Source of the DNA: Liolophura sinensis
Lineage: Eukaryota > Mollusca > Polyplacophora > Chitonida > Chitonidae
DNA length: 64,000 bases
Direction of reading: 5' to 3'
Assembly: GCF_032854445.1 (NCBI RefSeq)
Contig: NC_088302.1
Location: 45,420,521 to 45,484,520, forward strand
This document shows positions 1 through 12,000 of this stretch, in pieces. The position numbers and the translations under genes are program-made. A model generated the notes under the pieces. That model was not told the DNA's origin. It searched no databases and was given only the letters and a program-made list of their open reading frames with translations. Position 1 is the first letter of the stretch. The number at the start of each line of letters is the position of its first letter.

Positions 1-3000
1 CTGGGCTTTAACGGATGAGGGGCAGTGGAGATCTCCACATATGGTAACTTATGTTCTTGAGTTACCTGCAATTTCGGCCTGACAGTTCCTGGAGTTAACG
101 AAGACGAAGCCGTGTGCTGACTGAATTGTCACGATCCAACACCTTGAGCATTACTTGATGTCGCCAGGTTGCTTAGACGTGAATTAAGCATAACTAAACA
201 TACAATTTCACAATTTTATTACGTTTTTGACATCTGTAAATTTTATCCATGTAATGTAAGAGATAAAATTTTCCCTCAAAGCACATCGTTAAAGAATTTG
301 CTTTATATTAAAACTTATTTACACATATTTAAAAACCCAGAACATTTAATTGTGCACTGACCATTCATGCAGGACAAAAATGGGAGCAAATCCTTTCTTG
401 CACTCCTAAAACGAGCTCCTGAGAGACGCAATGCGTTTCGAAGGTGACAAATATTCAGACAGCCTAAAGACCGATTTGATCAAATAAAAAGGAATAACAG
501 TTCAATACAGTTGAACGTACTTTTGTACGAAGATATTACCTCCAAAGATAATATTGTCGTGCATTTTCTCTTAAGTTATAACTGACAAGAACTTTTATGT
601 TCTTCAAATCAGGGCCCAGTTTCACAAAGATGTGCGTGTACGATAAAAAAAATCGTATGCCGTCATATAATAGCACTACACATTTCAGAGTGTACTGTAG
701 AAATAATCACGGTCATCAATCTCGTTAAGCCATAAGATGAAACAGAACCCGAAAATTATTCCAGAATTTTCCTTAACACTAGGATCCTTAGTTAGATGCG
801 CTGATAAACCCTCTTTCTGTGCACCATATACACAACAGATAATGGTAACCAACCTGTATATGTAATCATAACCGAGACTAAAAGCTTGTATGCGATAAGA
901 CGTGACCAACATGACAAAATTTGCCTTCGTGTAACAAATGAAATTATTAAAACTACATAAAGGATCTCTAAACCAGGACTTGCTTCCATTCTACCTACCT
1001 CAAAAGTTAGGTGTTCTGTGTTTATTTCAGGTTAACATAGCAACCATTACAGTAAACGAATCTTGCACCTATGAAGAAATATCGTTCTTTCGCCGGACAT
1101 AACGGAGACGGCACATTACATTGACTTGGTATATGAAGTAATCTACATTTAAAGTAGCGAAAAGGAGAATTGCATATGGTCAATCAATACGTACAAAGAG
1201 TTGGTGTTATAACAAAAGAATTGAACACTTGCATATCCACTGAACTGATACTCTATTCAAATGGTCGGACAGTCGGTGGTATATACGTCTGTTGTGCAGA
1301 CTTTGATGTGTTTACCAACGAAATTCCCATCACTGTACCTTAAATCTTTATGCAAGATTTTGGGGATCGGCCAATTTCTACTTGACAAAGAATGGGAAAA
1401 TCTTTAGTACCAGTGATGACCACGGCATGTAGATTTCCAAATGTTGGAGTCCGCCATATATGAACATACCAGGGGTATGAAGGTCCATGCAAATGTGTTT
1501 TTGCCAACAGGGCTTTCCTCTGTTAACAAGATTAAAAAAACGCCCACGCCTTAAAATGAAACTAGTCTTTCTACTAAGTTCACCAAGGACAGCTTTTTGG
1601 AAAACGGGCGTGGAAAAATATCCAGGAAAAAAATGAGGCGTTCGGTTCACAAGGGTCTGTGTAGTTCATGTACAACTGAAGGTTTACTAGAATCCACAGA
1701 TTCAACTAGAATCTTTGACTTTCACCAACTTCAGTATGTGCACATTTTAAACAGTCTAAAACCTACAAAAATCAATCTAAAATCCCACAAGCCTTTGAAT
1801 TAAAATGAGATTTTATTATCTGACTTAGTAAAAACCAGTGTACTCGGTGGGTGTGGGGTTTTCAGGTGCGAATGCATTCCCACATTGAGGGTTAGGACAA
1901 ATAACCTTTAACTAATCTGATAAAATGTGTTTTAAAAAAAAAACAAAACATCCCCTTATTTTGATTTCCTGGAAGTTTCAAGTGTTGCAAAGGCCTTATC
2001 ACACCAGTAAATGACTAGAAATTCACAACTTAAGTCTTCTGTACCGTCAGGAATAAAAATTTTCATGTTGTTTTAAAGCAAGCTCCCCTTATATATCTTT
2101 ATTCACATGCCTTTTGGATCCACAGCAGATTTTGACCACTTTCCTGCAAATAATTTCCCAAGAGATTAAAAACAAATAAAATGAAATTTAACCTAGATCT
2201 TAACCACAACAACATTAAGGAAGCAAGTTGTATTAATCTACTGTTGTAAAAATACTCTGAGCAATAAAAATATCTTTTAACATCTATCGCAATATTATGG
2301 CATGAATGAATAAGTTACTAAGGAGTCTATATGAAACCATTATCAGTGACACAGTCCAAACTGCATCTTGCCATGCACAATCCAACATCTTTGTAGTATC
2401 TGGATAGGACATGCTTTACAGCAGATTGACAGACCATCATTGAACATTATGCATTTTTCTGTGACCACAGACGTGAGCAAACTTCGTTCTGGGCATGTTT
2501 ATGAAGAACTTGGTACTGATATGGCCTGGGATTCATGGAAAGACACATCTGCCCTGGGTAATGTTCCTGGCTCAAATTCTCTGAAATCATATGGAACCTC
2601 CATGACCCGGCTTCTGCATCCAAGTTATCGGTTTTCCATGCAATTTGAACCATGCTTGAGAGCCTTGGTTTATAACAATGCTGAATATTTCAATGTGGAC
2701 TCCCCATGCTCCTGAAAAAAAAGAACGCAATCAAGTCTGATCAGAGCATAATAAGGACTCATTTCATTCAAGTATGATTAAAACCATTCTCTTCAAAGTC
2801 TCTACTATGGAAATACATGTTCATTTCATGTGATGCTAAGTCCACAGTAGGACTGACAGATGAACACTGGTCTATCAGATAACCTACAATCCTGGAACAA
2901 CTCATGGCAGACTCCCAAAAACCTTCAGTAGTTTGATACTGCATATTTTGAAAGTCTGGTCTTTTTCTCTCATTACTGCATCAATTATTAGGAATCTTCT

Positions 3001-3026
3001 ATCAAATGGCCACTTACATCACCGGT
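1..3026. other. 3' flank of NSMCE4A, no recognised gene
   Basis: This stretch lies downstream of the NSMCE4A stop codon. I found no exon with a recognisable protein family on either strand. The longest open frame (plus strand, about 2368-2715, 115 codons) has no family resemblance and no supporting splice context. The part next to 3027 is probably 3' UTR. Several TTTATT motifs (AATAAA on the minus strand), for example near 2100 and 1812, could be poly(A) signals, but none stands out. Confidence 0.5.
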
Positions 3027-6000
3027 TTAGGTCTTTTTCCCCTTTGTCTTTGATACAGATGACAGGGGCCGACTGGGTATTGTAGGCTCTGTTATGCGAA
3101 ATGTGTCCACAATGGTCTAAATGAAAAGATGAGAACATGTGAAGATGCAACAAGGGTTTAGTAATAAACCTTAACCGGTCAGTAAAGCAGATTTGGTAGC
3201 TAAATGCAAAACTCGCATGTTCAAGAAAATTTTCCAGTTACTCTGACAAATGTTTTCATTATTGGAAAAATTGGCTTTGGCCACAGCAGAGGAATCTTTA
3301 TATTCTTAATGTCATACTCTAACTTACCTTCCATTCACGTTTGCTAATGCTCATGATAACTTGTTTTCTCTGACTATCCTTTGACTGACCTTTCTTCACT
3401 TCACCAGACACTGGCTCTAACAGTAGAAACAATTATGAACATATTACATTGCTAACTGAGAGAAAACAATCAAGAGCATATTGTAACAAGACAAAGTTTG
3501 AAAATGTTGACTTAAAAAAAAAAAGTCAATCAGTACAAAACCAACTGAATTTTAGAATTGCCCAACTAATTGCCTTTCACTAAATATCAGCCTCCTCTGT
3601 GCAGGTGTTACTGTTCAAAATTGGTAACAAAGTATGTAAAATTCATAATGCAGGTCTCTTTAAAGCTTTTCAAAATTTAGAATCATTAACTCTGTAAATG
3701 GTACAAGTCCAATATTTTGTGAAATGCAGTAAGAAGAAAATTTGATTAGCGAATATGGATGCCAGTTTTGACAAAAATCATAGCATAGATCTGCAGATGC
3801 ATGATGGGACTGTATCCGGGAACTACCGCGGTAGACTTTCTTTTTCATATTCCAAAATGGTTTCACATCACAATACACCATACAAAGGGATTTATGTGTT
3901 CCTCTGAGGATCTGTGTGACGCAAGATGCAGATTTTATATGCCAAGTTTCTGACTTGAACAAACTCTTTAGTGGCAATTGCCAATGTTTAAATGCATTAC
4001 AAAAAACCTTGCTAACAATTTGAAGTTAACATGTGGGAAAGTCTGCCAGCCACCTGCAGATGGTAGTGGGTTTCCTCCAGGCTCTCCATGGTTACCTCCC
4101 ATCATAATGCTGGTCGCCATAGTATAAGTGAAATATTCTGGAGTACAGTGTAAAACACCCACCAAATATACAAATAAAGCAAAGTTGACAGCTACAGAAT
4201 TGCATTACAGTTGGACTCGTCCCAAGAACTAAGCCTACATGGAAGCCTTTGGGGCACAAGCAACAACCTGCAATGCAGATGAGCCTCTCAGTCATTTGGA
4301 GGAGTGAGTTAGAGTCCAGCCTATGCTGGCTTCCTCCCTGGTTGTGAAGGTTCTGCCTGCTGCCTTCCACCAAAATGCTGCTTGCAGTCATAAATTAGAA
4401 GTGAAATATTCTAAATGCACAGCAACAAGCATTCATGTGGGAGGGGTAAACCTGGAGGTTAGAAGTATAACCAGAAGAAGGTGGTCTACTTACGTATCAC
4501 TGGTAGATTATCCTCATCCAGCATAACTTCTGCTAATCCATCCTGCATAAATAATGGGATTTATGCTAACTGATAAGGTGTACAGGATGCATGGCTTTTT
4601 AAAATTTAGAATGATTAACACTATATATAGCAGGGGTACAAATACGCCCTGACCCTCTTCTAGAGCCATAAATATCCACCATGATGCTGGAGGGGAAGGG
4701 CTTATAAGCTCTATTTACTAGCAGTCTCTGTTCAGCCAGACTCTGGTATTCCTAACCTAATGTCAAGTGTACAGTGCTACTGACAATCTGATGTCATAAC
4801 ATCTGTTTATAATCTACATGTAGCAGTTCTGTTTACGGTCTGCATGGGTTTTCCCCTGGTTTCCTCCCACCATAATGCTGGCCACTGTCGTATAAGTGAA
4901 ATATTCTTGAGTATGGCATAAAACACCAATAAAATTAAAGAAATATATCCACCATATTTGTTTTATAGATACAACTGGAATGGTGATGCTCTAATGTCTC
5001 AAATGTGACTGCTGGCTAAACCCATTAGAAATTGGCATCTATCACAGCCTTGTTTTCCAAGCAGTGTTCAAAATTAACAACTACAATTAAGCCATCAGAT
5101 TACCACAAAAGATAAAGATTAGGCAAGTTCGAGTGGTTGGGATTTGTTTTCCAGCTCAACTGCTTATTTTTTTTTTCCTTTGATTCGTTTTGTCATTCAT
5201 TGCAAAAACATTCATACATGTATATTTATACATTATAAGAATATTTTACTTCTACAATGGTCACGCTCATGCTGGCTTCCTCTCTGGCTGTACGTGGGAA
5301 GATCTGTCAGCAACCTGTGGATGGTCATGGTTTTCCGCCTGCGCTCTGCCCAGTTATCACCCACCATAATGCTGGCTGCCGTCGTATAAGTGAAATATTC
5401 TTGGGTACGGCGTAAACCACCAATCAAATAAATAAATAAATACTTATACAAGTATATAAATATATGTTCAAGATATGATGTTTAAAGCCAAGGTCACAGA
5501 AGATGAATTGGGTCCTTCATCATGATGAAAATGCACGGTATACAAAGTTTGGTATCTTTAATAGTAAGAGTTTACACGGACATGGACAAAGTTATTAATG
5601 GATGGACAAGCTCATATTCCTATTCTTGACAACAACCTTTTGGCAATTCTAGCCAGGTGCTAAGATAACTATTTTGATTCACAAGCATAATAAATTCGAA
5701 TTTCTACAACCGAATTGAGGCTGGGGCCATTAACAAAGTGTATGTCCATATTTCACTAAGACTTCTCTGGTGACAACTCCTGGTAGGTGTCACCTGGTCG
5801 AAATCTGACAAATTCCAACCACAGCTGCCATGTTTGAATCGCACAGGGACCTCTATAACGTGCAACATACCACCTCACTGGGACCTATATTCAACACTCA
5901 TCAATAAAAAGATTTCTGTGCAAAATATGCTCGGGGGTCACTTCTGTACAGTTAAACTACAAATTTTCCCCTAGGTTATCTCCTATGCATGGTACCATGG

Positions 6001-9000
6001 ACTGCAAGGAGTTTGCATTCAAACATGGTGGCTTGGTTGGAATTTGCCAGTAATGAAACATGGGGGTAACACAGCATGTACTAACAGCTATACTGAGCTG
6101 CTTTAGAATAAACACAAATGTTAAACTAAATTTTATAACAATGCATCCAATTACTTACCCTGACCAAAAAGGATGCATAGAATATGTTCTCAACTGTTTG
6201 GCCAAAGGACATTGGGTTGATCACAAACTCAAAGTAACACATTGGCTTACCTAAAAATATAAAAAAGATCTACTCAGTTCCATGGTGTGTATAAAATGAC
6301 TACCCAAAAACAAAAAAATCACCAAAACCGACGTTTCAAACTGCCCAAGTTCTGATCGAGATGTCACCGCTGTTTATTCTTTTAAATTTTCAACAGTCAA
6401 GAATTAAAGAGAAAAGCATTATTACCCAAACTCCACAACTCTTTGTGTGTCTGTTGACAGTACTCAATCATGTATTTTATAGTGCTGCCACACTGGAATG
6501 CCATTCTAATAGCATCGTATCAGATACCCACAAGATGTTCAGATGGAAAACATACATGCCATTTTGGTTAGCGACGTTTTCCCTTGACTTGTATCTAAGG
6601 ATCTGATGTATGAAAAGCAAGTAGGTGGTAACAAATCTCACTATTCTATTCTCCTTGAAATCTGGAAAATAAGCACAATTCAAATAGCGCTAGTTATCTT
6701 ACCGCCGAGCCTTTTGTGCTGTGACTGCAGAATACCCAGGACTCTCTCTACTTCCGCTGTTGTAGCCTCTTGCTTCTCCCCTTCAAATGATGGCAGCTAT
6801 AAAGCAAAGAGGAGTCAGTCACCGGCTTTGTAACATGAATTTATGTGACACATCTGGTCTACATTTCAATGAAGTTATAATATTCACCAAGCCCTTGAAG
6901 GAAAACGATGTTGACTTCAAGCCATGATGAGAATTGACTAGTATTAACCATGAATTTCCTCGTTACAATACACTTCCATTGAACAGCACTAAAATTACAT
7001 GTAAGGCAAAGCAACAAAACACTTGACCCTGCTGTTACACGGATGTCATTTGTGAATGGGAAATTTATGGCCAGGGTATACACGAGGTCAGAGAGTAGAT
7101 GTCCAACTAACAGTTCATGCCCTTTATGAGGTTTAAATGAGTATTTGGCAAGTTTTATACCTTCTGGAGGTTTTGTACCAAACACAAACAAACTTAGTCA
7201 TATCTTCCAGTCACATTCCTAAGAGTAAAAGATAAAGAACAAATAATAGAGTATGGCTTAACGCCACATGTTATGCAACACCGGCCCTATCATGAAAAGA
7301 CGGTTGTGGGTTTCTCCCGGGCTCTGCTCCATTTCCTCCCACCATAATGCTGGCCACAATTGTATAAGTGAAATATTCTTGAGTAAAGCATAAAACGCCA
7401 ATCAAAATAAATAAATAAATATCATGAAAAGAAGGAATTTGGCGCACCTGTTCAGGTCTGGTAGCATTCTCTTTATTGTTGTCTGCCCTGTTCAAATCTC
7501 TGTTAGGCGGCCGCCTCGATACATGCAAATCTACCTCTTCTCTTTCAAATGAACCAAAACTGTGAAGAAACAAAGATCAATGCCACATAATTTCTGCCCA
7601 AGTCTGTGTAAAGCTGTAAAGCATGTTGCATCAAACCATTCTTAAATGTTACCCTACAACATTCTGGCCATACCTTAACTCAACCAAATTTAAAACTTGA
7701 CACCAAGATAATTGGTCATAATTTTGTGGATATTTTAATCCATTTTAGATGATATAGGTTTTTGACAAGAGAAATGTAATATATCGTGAAACACAATGTT
7801 CAGATGTGGTGAGTAATATGATCTTTCAAGTGATAACAAGTGCATTGGAATTCAAGCATGTAAATAATACTGAAAAAAAAAAAATACCCCTGCAAACTGC
7901 AAGTATAATCAAATCATGCAGTAATTTGAACATGCAATACTTAGGCTTCACACCTTATTTATAACAGAATGTTTAGGCAATCTGTCTTCAGAGCTACATG
8001 TACATGCAGCAGTTTTCTACCAGCACATCACAAACAGCAGCAGTGCCTGGCTTTTCCACAAAATATACACTCTTACTCAACTACTGGTAGGAAGAAAACT
8101 TACAGAAAATGAAGTGGCGGGCTGCGCTTAAACATTGGCTGGACAGCATCCCCTAGTTTCGCCCACACATCTTTGGTCATTCGTGAACTATTGTTTTCAT
8201 CTTCAGACAGTTCGCAGCCACTCATCAACGTCATCTTCACAGGGAAGTTTTAGAATTAAGAGAATATATGTACATGTATTACCATGAATATGCACCAAAC
8301 ACCCATGAATATAAATAAATACAATGAATAGCTCAAAATATTGGTTTTGAGAATAAAGTATCAGACTCTTGTACTACTTACCGTGCTTCTACACTCTAGG
8401 AAGCGGTTACCAACTTTGAAGGGCAACATGTGCAAGGATAAGGCTGACATTTTGCCATCGGTAATTATTTGGGTTATTCTAAAACAAAAATTCGATTGGA
8501 TTTGCCCGTATTCATTTTTTGCCAAGTCAGTTTAGCCTCAAGATATAAACTACATCTTACAAATAACACTGAAATTTTACATATGAACTGAGTGTGGGTA
8601 ATAGGAATAACGAAATCTACGTTTGTTTATATGCTTGGGTTTCATGATCACCTTCAGTGTTATTTTGGTCTTCTCTCCTCTGTGTGCAAATATATATGTG
8701 AAGCTCAGGTGTGGGTGTTTATCATATTGATGTAAGGATGGCAGGAGAATTTCATGCATGATCAGTTCACCTAGCTGCATCGTATACTGTTTTTCGGAAC
8801 TACTTGTTACAGGATGTCTACTAGACTCCAAATGCAAAGTTTTGTGTCCAAATTCATTGTTAATATTTGAACTATTTATTTCCCCCGTGTGCTGCATTGA
8901 TAACACACCCACAGAAAGGAACTATTGAGCACTGGGGAATACGTTCTTAGATCTGTGAACCCCAAACACAGAATCCCCAGCTGGGGCTTAACTTAATGCT

Positions 9001-12000
9001 CTGTCCCACCATGACGGGTGAACCACATGCATAAGCACAATGGGAGGGAAAGGTTTCGAATGAGTGTGGTGGTTGGGGGGGTGTTTTTTGGGATGAATAA
9101 TAAGGGAAAATATACACAAATGCAGAGAGGAAAAGATGAGAGGTGAAGTAAATAATGACTTATTTATTTGAGCGATTTGTGTTAAAGGCCACACTGAGGT
9201 ACTTTTCACATGTATGAATATGGTAAGGATTTTTAAGGGGAGGAAATGTGGAGTGCCCAGAGTGATTCTGTTTTTTGGTACTCCTTATGCATTCCGGGAA
9301 ATGTGGACAATTCGCTTGCATGCTGACATCAGCTTCGCTTTACATGGAGCTTGAGGATCTTGGTGTTTTCACTGCTTTGATTCTTATTTTGCCTCTAAAT
9401 GAAAATGGCCCAGTCTCACCCATGATGAAAAATGGCCAGAGAAAGCTCTTTCGATCTGGTCCATCTACCAAGCTGATCATAAGAATCTTGGCAATGGCCA
9501 CCTGTGAGGTGACCAGTGTTTGACAGTCCAATATACATGTAGTGGTCATCTTACACCTTCTCTCTCCTCCATTCAAATTGTGCAGCCAACATTAACATCA
9601 CCGTCTATGGTTATCATAGCAGCTACAAAATTACATCTGCAAGAAGCCATTTTCTTTAGGAAATATGTAAGGCTCTAAAGCTATGATGGAACAAACAGCA
9701 TCAACGAGCGCCAGTCAACCTGAACCAGAGAACAGTCAACACAGAGCAGTGAATCAATAAAAAAACGAAGCGTCATGCACAACTCAAAGGGTCTCTCACC
9801 ATTGCATTTGCAGTCAGTGTGAGTTGCTGGTCAACGGCATATAAATTAAATCTTCTTGAGTACAGCATGAAACACCAGTCAAATAAATAAAAAAATGTGA
9901 AGCTAATATTCATAATTTGACCTCTTCCTATCACCCAAAAGTGTACAGCTTGGCTAATTTTTTCCGCTCGAGGACTACGAACGGTGTCGCAGGCGTAAAG
10001 AGATGCAACTCAAGACACACATCTAAATCTAAACGCACACAGACTGGGTGCTTTTGCTCTGTTGTTTCCCTTGGTGGGGATAGTGCATGCTTACACAAGC
10101 ACAGACTGAACTCCTGCAAATAAGTCTTGTTTCGATGATCAACTGCAAAAGTCCCAGTCCCCAAAAGAATACTGTATAAACAGAAATATGCTACTGAAAC
10201 CAAATATTCCTGTACCATGGTTGGCTAATTTTGCTTCGCCATTGACGGAAAACAATTTTGCCAAATTGAAATTAAATGTTAGCAAAATGAGACAATAGCG
10301 ATCGCTAAGGCTAGCACACATTGTAACCTTTGTAACCTTTCATGAGTCAAACTCATGGGGACAGGTAGATAGATACCTGTAGGTGACAGGTACAAAAAAA
10401 TTCTACCTATCTGTGAGACAGCCGGTTTTAAAAACAAACATTTCTACCTCTGTGAACGCCAGACTGTATGTATGCTTGGGGTTCCACGTCCCACTTCATT
10501 TTTTTTTCAGCAGTCATGAAAGAGTTAAGAATCAGAATATGCCAAGGGGTCCTTAAAGGTTAGAGAACTACCTTCCACTGAGACAGTTTAATGATTAGAA
10601 TCCTAACCAAAGACCTTGAAATTTCTTGTCTGCATGACACAGTTGTCACCCTCACCAATTTGTCTGCAAACTCCGTGGGTTGAAACTTCACAAACTCTGT
10701 GTGAAGTGCCTGGGCCTTCTGTTTCCCATAATGAGCTATTATAGCTATTGCTGTCGAGTCCAATGCTGCTTCCCGGGTCATTTTCACTGTAACAAATACA
10801 CAGAGTATTTGTTATGTCATTTATTCGCATTCTCTATCCATAATGATGCTATCTTGCAAATGCGCATAAAGCTAAACAACAGGTCCAAATCGCATTAGAA
10901 CACATTTTCTTTCATGACGTTGCAGTGCTTGTGCACTTCACGTGTTTTTTTTAAGTACACTTACACTGATAATTGTGACGTAGTGAAGGAACGGAGAAAA
11001 GAGGTCATAGCTTTGGATCATTTTGATACAGGCAGGAAGAAGTTTAAGAGTTCCCCCTTGGCTTAAATACAACAAGGTGTCCTACAATCATCAAAAAGCC
11101 AAAGCTTTTGTATGCTTAGCAATTCCCCTACACTTCCACACTTAAATACGGTACTTTATTTTAGTTATTTTAAGCCACTTGTGTGCAGTTGTTTTGCAGA
11201 ATATGAAATATGTAAGTTATGGTCATTTGTGATTTGTTTGATGTAGGTGTGTTCCTGCTTTCCACCTCATTTTATTCAAGCATGTTGCAGAAGTGACCAT
11301 AAACAGTATCCTCCAAGTTTTTATTTTTTTGTTTGCAAAAAACAGCAGACTGGCCGAATGATGCAAGATACTCTTCCAGGGCCTTATCTAGAAAACAAAT
11401 TAAAGGTTCTGGTCCCAAACAACAAAGGTGACACTGTGACTGAGCATTAAGAATTGTTTTGATAACGCGTTCTGCTAGATTTTAAATCTGAATGAAAGAA
11501 CTTTGTATGAAAATTAAACTTTTTATTGCTAAACCTTCATCTTTTGTTCAAATCACTTGTTAGTTTTACTACAGCTTAGTTACTGTGGGCATCCCAACTT
11601 TATCACATGGGAGTATATATGGCTTTGTCTTCCTTCTGTTTGTCTGACCCTCCCAAAACATTGATTTAGCCCAGATTTCCACAAGTGAGACAGGGAGTAA
11701 CAACAGGACGATAACAGTAAGTGCCCCAAACAACATGTGCCTCATTGGTGTAGAACGACACGCATCTCCACCTTATCAAGTGACAAAGATTCCAACATGA
11801 GGATCAAAAGCTAGTATAAACAGTCAAAATTGTATGAAGATGCATTTATCTCTTCGCTATTATTACTGAACGCAGGCATAGCAACATGCAACTTATTAGA
11901 GAATCTATGTGCATATGCTTTATCAGGTACAACATTTAGGACAGAAGCAAAGATCTGACCTGGGTTAAACAGTTCATCAGCCTCTCTTAGGCGCTCGTTC

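Noticed and set aside
2368-2715. 115-codon plus-strand open frame
   Set aside because: No recognisable motif, no splice context, and it lies where the NSMCE4A 3' UTR or flank is expected.
9931-10321. Minus-strand frames of 60-95 codons at about 10 kb
   Set aside because: In intron 3 of NSMCE4A, no family resemblance, and the joins of the flanking exons are complete without them.
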